Assembly: GCF_003986975.1 (NCBI RefSeq)
Contig: NZ_PIPO01000004.1
Coordinates: forward strand, 124,001-188,000
Direction: 5' to 3'
DNA: 64,000 nucleotides
Source of the DNA: Aliidiomarina soli
GTDB taxonomy: Bacteria; Pseudomonadota; Gammaproteobacteria; Enterobacterales; Alteromonadaceae
The notes under the pieces: generated by a model
What the model saw: only the letters and a program-made list of their open reading frames with translations
Told to the model about the DNA's origin: nothing
Database searches by the model: none
Shown: piece after piece, positions 8,063 to 17,115 of the stretch
How positions within the stretch are numbered: the stretch's first letter is position 1
How the letters are laid out: each line of letters opens with the position of its first letter
Made by a program: the position numbers and the translations under genes

Positions 8063-9250
8063 TTATAATTCCCTATCGATTATTACTTGTCTCAATTTGA
8101 CCGATTTAATAAGTGAGTCATCTTGATGCCAAATAACGCCATAAGATTGCTGAAATGCGCTAATTATACTCTCTTGGACAGCAATAGGAGGAAGTGGGAG
8201 CTTTAACTTTGAAAAACTATCCTTATTAATTTTTTTCATACTTCCACTAGTACCTGCTGCAATCGATTGAATAGCTCTTCGACCATACGGAGACATCAGA
8301 TAAAACATCAAGAAGTCCTTCTTGATTAAGCGTTCATCTACGTTCAATCTCCACATAGTATCTGGAAATATCGTGTCTCCGACGCCCCTTGAACTTTTGT
8401 ATTTTCCAACTAACCCAACCAATTCAGAGGTGTTAGAACGAGATATGAATAAATCTCCTGTGCTGCATACTTTGCCTTTTAAAAAATGCTCTTCAGTTAT
8501 ATTCTTTAAAGTGGTTTCTCTAAAGCCTACTTTAGATAAGCTATTCAAGTTAAGCACATACTTCCCGGTATGCTTGGACGTTTCAACTGGTGAAAATCCA
8601 CTTTCAGGTGTTGAAGTGAGTATTTTTTTTACAGTCGAAGCAGACCAACCACAAGGCAAAGAAACTCGCTTTTCTTCTCTTGGATCGAAGTAATTATCAA
8701 ATATCCTTAAGCCAATCGCATAGAGGAACCTTTTAGCTGCCTGAATAGACTCGAAATAAAGCCTCTCATTATTCGCAAGTGAATCCAAAGCTGCCAGCGT
8801 AGACTTCTGTTGATCTATGCGCGGTAGTTTGAACTCCAACTTACTTAACTCACCCCACTTGACTCTAGATGAGAGAGAACCAGCCGAATTTGAAATAACT
8901 TTTTCCATAAACACGGATGATTGCATAAAGTGGGGTAAGTACCTATCGAGCATATAGGAGTTTTTTCGAGAACGGATAACCATTGCATCAGCAGAACAAA
9001 TTCCATCAATAGGGCTAACAGAAACCCTTTTTAAATATGTATTTCTTCTGCTAAAAATAATATCGCCTTCCCTTATTTTAAAAGCTTGAGTCTTTAAGGC
9101 AATCTCCGCTCCCCACTCATGAACATAAAAATATCCAGGGCGCAAGTGTTCGAGCCCAATAAAGCTACCGGAATCCTCAGGTGATGGAGTCACTCTATCC
9201 ATAATCTGCTCAGCAATTTCACCAAATTTAACGGTTTGTTTATCACTCAT
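8063..9250 (-). CDS. hsdS: Type I restriction-modification specificity subunit
   Basis: A 395-residue HsdS with the usual two halves. The first target-recognition domain ends with the conserved-spacer motif FKLPRIDQQKSTLAALDSLANN near residues 135-155, and the second ends with LPLPPIAVQESIISAF near 355-370, the typical 'lPp..eQ' signature of each half. It sets the bipartite DNA target for both methylation and cleavage. It lies 2 bp after the upstream HsdM and 5 bp before HsdR. The coding sequence is visibly AT-richer than the HsdM genes, which is common for exchanged specificity genes. The target sequence cannot be read from the protein. Confidence 0.9.
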   Translation of the reverse strand: MSDKQTVKFGEIAEQIMDRVTPSPEDSGSFIGLEHLRPGYFYVHEWGAEIALKTQAFKIREGDIIFSRRNTYLKRVSVSPIDGICSADAMVIRSRKNSYMLDRYLPHFMQSSVFMEKVISNSAGSLSSRVKWGELSKLEFKLPRIDQQKSTLAALDSLANNERLYFESIQAAKRFLYAIGLRIFDNYFDPREEKRVSLPCGWSASTVKKILTSTPESGFSPVETSKHTGKYVLNLNSLSKVGFRETTLKNITEEHFLKGKVCSTGDLFISRSNTSELVGLVGKYKSSRGVGDTIFPDTMWRLNVDERLIKKDFLMFYLMSPYGRRAIQSIAAGTSGSMKKINKDSFSKLKLPLPPIAVQESIISAFQQSYGVIWHQDDSLIKSVKLRQVIIDREL

Positions 9251-9252
9251 TA

Positions 9253-10746
9253 CTACACTTCCCCACCGTTAACTTCAAACCCAAGCTCATTTATGCTTTT
9301 AAATAACTTATTGGCCTGCTTTTTCAACTGCACACGGCTGACTTTCCATGCCTCGATGGCATGTTCAATGTCGTGCACTTCGCTATTGTTTTGTGCTTGC
9401 ACATAAAGCGGGATCGATAGGTTGCAGAGGTTCTCTTTAATGGTATCGATATCCACCAAAGCGGTAATGTCGCTTTGTTTCTCAGGTTTAAAGTAAGCCT
9501 CGCATAGCACGGCTAAATCATCATCCGATAAGCGGCTGTGGGCACGCTCGCGGGTAACGTGTTTCACGCCATTGATAAACAAAATCTTGTTTTTGCGCTC
9601 AGCGGGTTTATTGCAGTTAAGCACCACCACGCAGGATTCCATCGGCGAGTTGTAAAACAGGTTGGGCCCTAGGCCAATCACCGCTTCGATAATGTCGGAC
9701 TCAATCACTTGTTTACGGATGCTTTGCTCGGAATCGCGAAACAACACGCCGTGTGGCCAGAGCATGGCGGCGCGGCCAGTGTCGGGCTTCAGGCTTTTAA
9801 TGATATGAGTGTAAAACGCATAGTCGGCACAGCCTTGTGGTGGCACGCCGTAAAGGTTACGGCCGTATGGATCGCCAGCGAACTTATCGCGGTTCCACTT
9901 TTTGATGGAGTAAGGAGGGTTAGCGAATATCACATCAAACTGCTTGAGCTGGTCGTTTTCAATAAACTTGGGTTCAGCCAGAGTATCGCCGCGTAACACA
10001 TCAAACTCTTCAATGTCGTGTAAGAACATGTTCATGCGCGCTATAGCCGACGTGAGCAGGTTAATTTCTTGTCCATACAAATGAACGGTGCGCCACTCCT
10101 CGCCTCTGGAACGCAAATCCATTACTGCATTGAGTAACATCCCTCCCGTACCGCAAGTCGGGTCATAGGCTGTTTCGCCTGGCTTCAAGTCCATGATACG
10201 TGTCATTAAATGCACGACTGTGCGGTTGGTATAAAACTCAGCCGCAGTGTGACCTGAATCGTCCGCGAATTTTTTGATGAGATACTCGTAAGCTTCACCT
10301 AAATCATCTTGTGCAACCGACTTAATACCAAGAGGGATTTTGCTAAAGTGCTGAATTAAGTCAGCGAGCAAATGGTCCGGCAACCGTTGCTTATTGGTCC
10401 ACTGGGCGTCACCGAATACGCCATGCAATCGGGGGTTGTTTGCTTCGATCAAACGTAAAGCGTTTTGAATCGCTTCACCAATATTCTTACTCGTGTTGCG
10501 AACAGACTCCCAGCTCGCTTCTTTAGGGATGTCAAAACGATGAAACATGGGCATCGCCGCATATTCAGCATCGTCGTGAAGTTCTAAAGCTTCAACATAC
10601 TCCTCGAGATATACGTCCGACAAGCGTTTGTAAAACAACAGTGGGAAGATGTACTGCTTATAGTCAGATGCATCGATTTGGCCGCGAAGAAACTCAGCTG
10701 CGCCCCACAACAAATCCTCAAGTTTTTTCTGGTTTAGCAGACTCAT
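9253..10746 (-). CDS. hsdM: Type I N6-adenine DNA methyltransferase subunit (second, HsdS-proximal copy)
   Basis: A 497-residue HsdM. The AdoMet-binding motif I is DPTCGTGG (about 195-202) and catalytic motif IV is NPPY (276-279). An N-terminal HsdM_N helix bundle precedes them. It methylates adenine in the target set by HsdS. Its start shares an ATGA overlap with the stop of the upstream HsdM paralogue. The two copies align without a gap through residue 280. Both catalytic motifs are intact, so two functional M subunits can be made from one operon, which is unusual. Confidence 0.92.
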   Translation of the reverse strand: MSLLNQKKLEDLLWGAAEFLRGQIDASDYKQYIFPLLFYKRLSDVYLEEYVEALELHDDAEYAAMPMFHRFDIPKEASWESVRNTSKNIGEAIQNALRLIEANNPRLHGVFGDAQWTNKQRLPDHLLADLIQHFSKIPLGIKSVAQDDLGEAYEYLIKKFADDSGHTAAEFYTNRTVVHLMTRIMDLKPGETAYDPTCGTGGMLLNAVMDLRSRGEEWRTVHLYGQEINLLTSAIARMNMFLHDIEEFDVLRGDTLAEPKFIENDQLKQFDVIFANPPYSIKKWNRDKFAGDPYGRNLYGVPPQGCADYAFYTHIIKSLKPDTGRAAMLWPHGVLFRDSEQSIRKQVIESDIIEAVIGLGPNLFYNSPMESCVVVLNCNKPAERKNKILFINGVKHVTRERAHSRLSDDDLAVLCEAYFKPEKQSDITALVDIDTIKENLCNLSIPLYVQAQNNSEVHDIEHAIEAWKVSRVQLKKQANKLFKSINELGFEVNGGEV

Positions 10747-12242
10747 AACTCAAATCCTTCTTTTATGAGAAGCTCTTCTAATTCACTCTCTGCCTTCTCA
10801 AGTGCTGCTAGCTTTTCTTGAAAATCACGCAAAACTTCTTCTACCGTGATAGTCTCCTCTTCTAAAGGCTTCTGCACATACCGAGCGATATTGAGGTTAA
10901 AGTCATTATCTTTTATCTCATCTATTGGCACCCAGCGAGCAACACCTTCAACCTCTTGAGCTGCCGGACCTTGCTGTTCCATATCACTGTATATTGCGAA
11001 TATTTCATCGGCTTGGTCATTAGACAGTGTATTTTGTGCTCGTCCTTTGGTGTAGATTTCCTCTGCATTGATAACCAAAACATTATTGAGGTGTGAAGCG
11101 GGGCGTGACTTGCGCAACACTAGAATACATGCAGGAATACCCGTTCCATAAAACAAGTTTGATGCAAGCCCTATGATGGCTTCAATACGGTGATCTTGGA
11201 GCAGTTTGCTTCTGATCTTCCCTTCTGCCGCACCTCTAAAAAGCACACCATGAGGCAGAACTACAGCCATTCGACCAGTGTCATTCAATGACGCAAACAT
11301 GTGCTGGACCCAAGCGAAATCACCGTTGGTTTTTGGGGCGAGACCAAACTGATTTCTGCCATAAGGGTCAGAGCCCCAAAGACTGTGACCCCACTCTTTG
11401 AGACTGAAAGGTGGGTTTGCTATGACGCAATCAAAATGTTCTAGACGGTCATTCAATAAGAACTTAGGCTCTCGCAGCGTATCACCTCGGACAATCTCAA
11501 AATCTTCCTGCCCGTGAAGAAACAGGTTCATTCGTGCAATGGCTTCTGTGGTGAGGTTCTTCTCTTGCCCTTTAAGCTTTAGCAACCGGGGATCGCCATC
11601 ATTTTCTTTAACGTGATGGATGGTTTCAAGAAGCATGCCGCCAGTACCACAAGCCGGGTCATAAATACTTTCACCCGCTTGTGGATCAAGAATGTTGACC
11701 ATGAGGCGGACAATGGTCCGGGGAGTATAGAATTCTCCGGCTTTTTTGTTGGCTTTATCGGCAAATCGCTTAATCAGGTACTCATACGCCCGTCCCATAT
11801 CATCATCACGGACACTGGATACACCAAGGTTCACTTTATTGAAGTGGTCTAACAGTGTGCTTAGGAGCTCATCAGATAGACGCTCTTTGTTGGTCCAACT
11901 TGCATCGCCAAAAATACCGTGCAGTTTGGGATTAGCCAGCTCGATACCACGAAAAGCATCTTTTAGACCCTGGCCTACGTCGCGAGTGCACTCAAACACA
12001 TCTTTCCAATTGCAACCTTCCGGTATTTGTATTCGATGAAACATCGCGCCTTTTGCTAGCTCTGCATCACCGACCTGCTTCATTGCGTCTTGAAGTTCTT
12101 CATCATAAACATCGCAGATGCGTTTAAAAAATAAAATAGGAAAGATATATGTTTTGTAATCAGACGCATCAATGGGCCCCGTGATGATATGGGCTGCGTG
12201 CCACAGCTGTGCTTCTAAATCCTTTAACTTTATTAATGTCAT
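10743..12242 (-). CDS. hsdM: Type I N6-adenine DNA methyltransferase subunit (first copy)
   Basis: A 499-residue HsdM paralogue. Motif I is DPACGTGG (195-202) and motif IV is NPPF (276-279), at the same positions as in the downstream copy. I count 30 identical residues in the first 50 when the two are laid side by side. The C-terminal end is a Leu/Glu-rich coiled-coil stretch. Its start overlaps the stop of the XRE regulator by one base (TAATG). Known type I enzymes use two copies of a single M subunit; here a mixed dimer or two alternative M subunits are possible. This is an inference. Confidence 0.92.
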   Translation of the reverse strand: MTLIKLKDLEAQLWHAAHIITGPIDASDYKTYIFPILFFKRICDVYDEELQDAMKQVGDAELAKGAMFHRIQIPEGCNWKDVFECTRDVGQGLKDAFRGIELANPKLHGIFGDASWTNKERLSDELLSTLLDHFNKVNLGVSSVRDDDMGRAYEYLIKRFADKANKKAGEFYTPRTIVRLMVNILDPQAGESIYDPACGTGGMLLETIHHVKENDGDPRLLKLKGQEKNLTTEAIARMNLFLHGQEDFEIVRGDTLREPKFLLNDRLEHFDCVIANPPFSLKEWGHSLWGSDPYGRNQFGLAPKTNGDFAWVQHMFASLNDTGRMAVVLPHGVLFRGAAEGKIRSKLLQDHRIEAIIGLASNLFYGTGIPACILVLRKSRPASHLNNVLVINAEEIYTKGRAQNTLSNDQADEIFAIYSDMEQQGPAAQEVEGVARWVPIDEIKDNDFNLNIARYVQKPLEEETITVEEVLRDFQEKLAALEKAESELEELLIKEGFEL

Positions 12243-12469
12243 TATTCGTCCATTACTAATCGTTGCTGGCTTGAAGACCTTTGCAGCAAGTCATGAACTT
12301 CGCAGTCAAAAAGGCCGCACAGCTTATCGAGCGCTTCTAAATCAATTTTTTGCGCGGTTTCTTTATACATGAGGGTAATCGTATTCCGACTTAATCCAGT
12401 TTCACGGATCACGTCGCTGATACGCATTTTGTGATCACCCATCATGCGGGCGAGGTGGCAGCGAATCAT
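12242..12469 (-). CDS. XRE/Cro-type helix-turn-helix regulator of the RM operon
   Basis: A 75-residue protein with a Cro/C1-type HTH: MRISDVIRETGLSRNTIT at about residues 15-32, followed by a DLEALDKLCGLFDCEVHDLL helix typical of small XRE regulators such as YozG-like proteins. It is the first gene of the operon, has a TTGGAG ribosome binding site, and its stop overlaps the first HsdM start. It is probably a controller protein that delays or limits restriction expression. A symmetric site 66 bases upstream (12535-12548) is a candidate operator. Confidence 0.8.
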   Translation of the reverse strand: MIRCHLARMMGDHKMRISDVIRETGLSRNTITLMYKETAQKIDLEALDKLCGLFDCEVHDLLQRSSSQQRLVMDE

Positions 12470-12534
12470 GTCTTACTCCAAGAATTTCTATAAAACTGCG
12501 ACAAAACTAACACGATTCCATTTTTATGTGAATA

Positions 12535-12548
12535 ATTTCAGTTGAAAT
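12535..12548. promoter_or_regulatory. Candidate operator of the RM operon regulator
   Basis: ATTTCA-GT-TGAAAT is a 6-bp inverted repeat, and an outer AATA/ATT symmetry extends it on both sides. It lies in the AT-rich 124-bp gap before the XRE gene, where its promoter must be. Binding by the XRE protein is inferred from position and symmetry. Confidence 0.4.
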
Positions 12549-12593
12549 CAAATTATTTGTGTTTTTATTGACTTAGAGGTTGGCCGTGGTGGT

Positions 12594-13367
12594 TTATGAC
12601 ACTTGCTCGCGGGTTATGTATTTTACATCTAAGTTGGGGTCGACATGCTCCGTAGATGGTTGAGCTCGATATTCCTCTCCAGGAAAATGCCAAATATTGA
12701 AGTCAGCATTTGGATAAGTATCGTGGTGTAAATTGCTCCAACCCAAACATTCCGCAATTTTGCTTATAGCTACTAATTTGCCCTCGTGAATTTCAGCTTT
12801 GCCTTGGGTCAACCACAGGTTATGGGACGCATTAACTGCTCCGGTGAGTAAGTCGGCCACTTGAATCAGTAATTCGGCTTTAGAATCGCATTTGGTAACA
12901 GAATTGATCCGTCCCAAGCCTTTCAACTGACGGTTGGCTATTATCTCAACAACCTCATGTCTTTTGTTGTATGCATCCGATTTATCATCAATTTTGGCTT
13001 TGATTTCTGAATTCAAGCGTCGAGCACAGAAATCCATTAACATGGTATAAGACTTGTAAAATGCTTCTTCTTCATTTTTATGCCAATTCCTGTAGTGTTC
13101 TTTCCACGTAACTTTGCAGATGAATGATGCAGGGGACGACATTATCAAGCGAACGACGTCTATCATAAAGTTAATTACTGCGTAGCTTCTTTTAACGCGT
13201 GACCACTTAAGCTCTCGATCAGTTGGTAAATTATGCTTCTCGATTAACTTGCTAATCTCGGCTTCAAACTGTTGAAGGTGCTGACGTGGAACAAGTACGC
13301 ACCCAATTGTAAAACAACTGTCTGCATTTGAAATTCCGCTTTCGTCGGCAAAGAGAGAATATTCCAT
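12594..13367 (-). CDS. DUF3800 domain protein
   Basis: A 257-residue protein opening with LFADESGISN, the DESG-type start of DUF3800 proteins, which have an RNase H-like fold. Further acidic residues of the family pattern appear in LIQVADLLTGAVNA at about 165-180. Members are common in defence islands and mobile elements but their activity is not well established; nuclease-like function has been suggested from fold. The gene is in the same direction as the RM operon, 124 bp upstream of it, and has its own start region. It is probably cargo of the same accessory region. Confidence 0.75.
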   Translation of the reverse strand: MEYSLFADESGISNADSCFTIGCVLVPRQHLQQFEAEISKLIEKHNLPTDRELKWSRVKRSYAVINFMIDVVRLIMSSPASFICKVTWKEHYRNWHKNEEEAFYKSYTMLMDFCARRLNSEIKAKIDDKSDAYNKRHEVVEIIANRQLKGLGRINSVTKCDSKAELLIQVADLLTGAVNASHNLWLTQGKAEIHEGKLVAISKIAECLGWSNLHHDTYPNADFNIWHFPGEEYRAQPSTEHVDPNLDVKYITREQVS

Positions 13368-13444
13368 ACGGTTTTATCACCTTAATACCGTTGTAGCAAA
13401 ATGGGAGCTTTAGCTCCCATTGATTACATTTTCAGATCTTTCGT

Positions 13445-13579
13445 CTAAGGTGTATATTCAGTTTCGTGGCAGCGCGGGCATGGTGGTAACGTATCGTCGT
13501 GATCATCAAGCGTTACGCTCTCGCCGCAGTTGTCGCAGGTGTAAGTGCCCTTTCCAGGCTGTTCGCCAGTAGTAGACAT
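13445..13579 (-). CDS. Small zinc-ribbon protein
   Basis: A 44-residue protein. It reads TYTCDNCGE then a loop with DDHDD and PPCPRCHETEY, giving two CxxC knuckles (C15/C18 and C34/C37), a complete zinc ribbon. An AGGAT ribosome binding site precedes the ATG. Similar tiny zinc-ribbon proteins occur widely in gammaproteobacteria; no function is established that I know of. It is 77 bp upstream of the DUF3800 gene in the same direction, so the two may be co-transcribed. Confidence 0.7.
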   Translation of the reverse strand: MSTTGEQPGKGTYTCDNCGESVTLDDHDDTLPPCPRCHETEYTP

Positions 13580-13624
13580 GGTTTCTATCCTTTTAGATAA
13601 GCCCTAATAAAAGCTACATCTTTC

Positions 13625-13643
13625 ACTGACTAGGGAAGTCAGT
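13625..13643. promoter_or_regulatory. 7-bp inverted repeat upstream of the zinc-ribbon gene
   Basis: ACTGACT-aggga-AGTCAGT is a perfect inverted repeat about 45 bp upstream of the minus-strand zinc-ribbon gene. It may be an operator or a small hairpin. No U-tract follows, so it is not a good terminator. The rest of the 363-bp gap up to the Fic gene is AT-rich without a gene. Confidence 0.3.
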
Positions 13644-13887
13644 AATAAGCTAGACGAATAAGAAATTATCGAAAAGATAAGGTGTGGTCAAATTTTGAAC
13701 TCTTCGATATGCATGTCTTCAGGTAAGGCAATCGGTGAGTATTGCGGTTAGCCTTATTCAATAAGCATGACAAATAAACCGTAATTTATTGATTTAATTG
13801 AATTCAAAGCGATGTTCAACAAGCAGATCCAGAATATAGAGTAAATTGCACAATGAGCCATTTAGGTCTACTATTTGACTCATTATG

Positions 13888-13917
13888 TGAGCCGATTAAA
13901 TCATAGTAATCGGCTCA
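13888..13917. promoter_or_regulatory. Perfect 11-bp inverted repeat before the Fic gene
   Basis: TGAGCCGATTA, 8 bases, then TAATCGGCTCA. It ends 25 bp before the Fic start. A related half-site TGAGCC occurs at 13855 and a TGACTCA at about 13878. Because the Fic protein ends in a winged-helix domain, autoregulation through this site is plausible. It could also fold as an RNA hairpin that lowers translation. Confidence 0.45.
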
Positions 13918-13942
13918 TTGCTGCAATTAAGGTGAAAAAGCT

Positions 13943-15067
13943 ATGGCGGCTAGCGAAACCCAACCTCCACAGTGGCTCTGGCAGTGCCAAGATTGGCCCA
14001 ACTTTCAATGGCGGGATACCGAGCTACAACCATTGCTTCGGCGTGTTTACGATCACCTGGGGCAATTGAAGGGCCGAATGGCTTTAGTCGAGGGGCGTGA
14101 GGAATTTACGCTTGATGCTTTGCTTGCGAATATCGTGGCATCATCCGCGATTGAGAGCGAAAAGGTCGACGTATACGGGGTCCGTTCCTCTCTTGCGCGG
14201 CAGTTGGGTGTTGATGATCAGAATCCCGTGAAGGTATCAGCGCAAAGTGAAGGGCTTGCGAGCTTAATGCGCGATGCTGTTACGTCGTGGCAAAAGCCTC
14301 TTTCAATCGAAACCTTATTGCAGTGGCATCGCTGGTTGTTTCAAGGTCATTCGTCGCTGATGCAAAAAGTAGAGCCTGGCCAGCTTCGGGGTGAGGCGCC
14401 CATGCAAATTGTTTCTGGCCCGCTGTTAACCCCCAAAGTGCATTTCGAGGCACCGCCCCGCGCTGTTGTGGAAAAAGAGCTTGAGCAGTTTGTCGGCTGG
14501 TTCAATGAAACCGAACATAGCGACCTTGACCCTATTGTGCGGGCAGGCATCACCCACCTTTGGTTTGTCACTGTTCACCCATTCGAAGATGGCAATGGGC
14601 GTATTACTCGCGCGCTCACTGATCGCGCGCTTGCGCAGGCAGATCAGAACAGCATTCGTTTATATGCCATGTCGGAGGCCATTCTGGAGCATCGTAAGGC
14701 TTACTATGACGTACTTGAGCACACCCAAAAGCACGGTATAGACGTCACCGATTGGCTGAAATGGTTCATCGAAACGCTAACGCTTTCGGTCGAAGGTGCG
14801 TTGGCGAAAATCGAGCGCACCCTGGTTAAAACCAAATTCTGGGCGCGCAATGCCGACAAGCCATTATCAGAGTCACAACGTAAAGTGCTCAACCGGTTGT
14901 TAGATGGCGATTTTGAACATGGCGTCAACGCAACCCAATACCAGCGCGTCGCCAAAGTAAGTAAAGCCACTGCCACCCGACACTTAACTGATTTGGTTGA
15001 ACAAGGTGTTATAGAGAAACTTCCTGGTGGCGGGCGGAGCACAAGGTATCGGGTCACAGCGCGCTGA
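13943..15067 (+). CDS. Fic family protein (AMPylase type) with C-terminal winged helix
   Basis: A 374-residue protein with the complete Fic motif HPFEDGNGRITR at 212-223, whose histidine is the catalytic base for AMP transfer from ATP to a target hydroxyl. An N-terminal inhibitory motif fits S67-x3-E71 (SSAIES), so the protein is probably auto-inhibited until the helix moves. The N-terminus matches the DUF4172 domain often found in this subgroup. Residues about 325-370 (VNATQYQRVAKVSKATATRHL) form an HTH. No separate antitoxin gene is next to it, which fits built-in inhibition. Target protein is unknown. An alternative activity is deAMPylation, as in some auto-inhibited Fic proteins. Confidence 0.88.
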   Translation: MAASETQPPQWLWQCQDWPNFQWRDTELQPLLRRVYDHLGQLKGRMALVEGREEFTLDALLANIVASSAIESEKVDVYGVRSSLARQLGVDDQNPVKVSAQSEGLASLMRDAVTSWQKPLSIETLLQWHRWLFQGHSSLMQKVEPGQLRGEAPMQIVSGPLLTPKVHFEAPPRAVVEKELEQFVGWFNETEHSDLDPIVRAGITHLWFVTVHPFEDGNGRITRALTDRALAQADQNSIRLYAMSEAILEHRKAYYDVLEHTQKHGIDVTDWLKWFIETLTLSVEGALAKIERTLVKTKFWARNADKPLSESQRKVLNRLLDGDFEHGVNATQYQRVAKVSKATATRHLTDLVEQGVIEKLPGGGRSTRYRVTAR

Positions 15068-15206
15068 CCCATTTTTGAGCAACCTTTGCTCGTGTTGGGG
15101 CGGGTGTCGACCCAACTATCTGATCCATTGCCCTTCTAATCGCCTTCACGTTGACATCATGAGCCATACTAGTTAACAAGTATGTAAAACCAACAGGAGA
15201 TAACAC

Positions 15207-17072
15207 ATGTTCGAATATAAACGTATCACGCTGGCAGTTTCGCTAGCGTTAGCGATAACCGCCTGCTCTGACTCGTCAGATCAAGCTGGAACTAGCGCCG
15301 CCGAGTCACAAGCGCCGGCCGCCCAGTCGGGCACGCAGGAGTCGCAGCAAACTGAGTCTGAAAAGGCCAATCAGCTGTTTGAAGACATTTTCATGCAAAC
15401 TGTGATGCGTAGCCCAATGTATCAGTCGTACCTTGGCATCAAGGACGATCAGGATAAATGGGACGATATTTCCGAGCAGCGCGCAGAAGAAGATCTGGAG
15501 TTTCAGCAAGCGCAGCTGGAGCGGGTCATGGCTATAGACGAGTCGAAGCTGGATGATCAAACCCGGGTAAGCTGGCAGCTAATGAAGCAGCAGCTGGAAA
15601 ATGACATTGCTGATTACGAGTGGCGCCATTACAACTATCCGGTTAATCAGATGTTTGGGATGCATTCCAGCGTCGCGTCGCTGCTGATTAACCAGCACGG
15701 CATTAGCGAAGTGTCGGATGCTGAGGATTACATCGCCCGACTGAATGGGTTACCGACACTTTTTGAGCAGTTGGCAGAGAATTTGACGATTCGGGCAGAG
15801 ATGGGAATTATTGCACCGCAGTTTGTCTACCCGTACGTCATCAATGACAGTGAGAATATTATTTCAGGCGCGCCGTTTGACGATGGCGAACCGAGCGCAC
15901 TGTGGGCTGACTTCACGGGCAAACTGGAAAGTCTGGACCTTGATGACAGTCAGCGGGATGAATTGATGAGTGCTGCCCGGGAGGCGATGCTCGAATCAGT
16001 TCAGCCAGCCTATGAAAACCTGATCAGTAAGGTGGAGGAAATTGCAGAGCAAGCCAACACCGACGACGGCGCCTGGAAATTCCCTGAAGGCGAAGCTTTC
16101 TATAACCATGCGTTACAACGCACCACGACCACAGACCTCACTGCAGATGAGATCCACCAAATCGGGTTGGACGAAGTCGAGCGGATCCACGAAGAAATGC
16201 GCGGGATCATGGAGCAAGTAGGTTACGAGGGCACCCTGGAAGAGTTCTTCGTCCACATGCGCAACAACGAAGACTTTATCTACCCGGCAACGGAAGAAGG
16301 CCGCGCGCGTTATATGGATGAAGCAACAGCTTACATCGACAACATGCGTGGGCGCCTTGACGAACTGTTCCTGAACAAGCCAGAAGCTGATCTGATTGTT
16401 AAAGCGGTAGAACCTTTCCGCGAACAGTCTGCGGGCAAAGCGTTCTATCAGCAGCCTTCGATGGACGGTTCACGTCCAGGTATTTACTACGCTAACCTGT
16501 ACGACATGGCATCTATGCCAACCTATCAGATGGAAGCTTTGGCGTACCACGAGGGCATTCCAGGCCACCATATGCAAATTGCGATGGCCCAGGAGCTGGA
16601 AGGCATTCCAAGTTTCAGAAAGTATGGTCGTTACACAGCCTACACGGAAGGTTGGGGGCTCTACACCGAGCTGCTGCCAAAAGAAATCGGCCTGTATGAA
16701 GACCCATACTCTGACTTTGGTCGTTTAGCGATGGAGTTATGGCGTGCGGTTCGTCTGGTGGTTGATACCGGTATTCATGACAAACAGTGGACACGTGAAG
16801 AGGGTATTGAATTTTATGTCACCAATACCCCGAACGCCCGCGCCGACGCAGTGAAGATGGTGGAGCGTCATATCGTGATGCCAAGCCAGGCGACTGCGTA
16901 CAAAATTGGCATGATCAAGATCCTGGAATTGCGTGAAATGGCGAAATCCGAGCTTGGCGACGATTTTGATATTCGTGAATTCCACGATGTCGTGCTTGGC
17001 AGTGGTCCGGTCCCACTGAATGTGCTTGAGCAGTTCGTTGAGGACTACATCAGCGAGACGAAAGGCTCGTAA
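15207..17072 (+). CDS. DUF885 family metallopeptidase-like lipoprotein
   Basis: A 621-residue protein starting with a lipoprotein signal peptide; the lipobox is ITAC with the cysteine at residue 20. A Ser/Gln/Glu-rich linker follows. The DUF885 domain includes the zinc-binding signature H448-E-G-I-P-G-H-H455 and a downstream YTEGWGLYTE segment that supplies the third ligand, as in related zinc peptidases. It is expected to act at the periplasmic face of a membrane. The family's natural substrates are poorly known. It is a single-gene unit with an AGGAG site before the ATG and a terminator after it. Confidence 0.88.
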   Translation: MFEYKRITLAVSLALAITACSDSSDQAGTSAAESQAPAAQSGTQESQQTESEKANQLFEDIFMQTVMRSPMYQSYLGIKDDQDKWDDISEQRAEEDLEFQQAQLERVMAIDESKLDDQTRVSWQLMKQQLENDIADYEWRHYNYPVNQMFGMHSSVASLLINQHGISEVSDAEDYIARLNGLPTLFEQLAENLTIRAEMGIIAPQFVYPYVINDSENIISGAPFDDGEPSALWADFTGKLESLDLDDSQRDELMSAAREAMLESVQPAYENLISKVEEIAEQANTDDGAWKFPEGEAFYNHALQRTTTTDLTADEIHQIGLDEVERIHEEMRGIMEQVGYEGTLEEFFVHMRNNEDFIYPATEEGRARYMDEATAYIDNMRGRLDELFLNKPEADLIVKAVEPFREQSAGKAFYQQPSMDGSRPGIYYANLYDMASMPTYQMEALAYHEGIPGHHMQIAMAQELEGIPSFRKYGRYTAYTEGWGLYTELLPKEIGLYEDPYSDFGRLAMELWRAVRLVVDTGIHDKQWTREEGIEFYVTNTPNARADAVKMVERHIVMPSQATAYKIGMIKILELREMAKSELGDDFDIREFHDVVLGSGPVPLNVLEQFVEDYISETKGS

Positions 17073-17115
17073 ACGTCTGCAGTAAACAAGCAGAATTTAG
17101 TTAAAGTACGAGTGA

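Noticed and set aside
15077-15091. GAGCAA-cct-TTGCTC hairpin after the Fic gene as a terminator
   Set aside because: The stem is 6 bp with no T-run; it may be chance.
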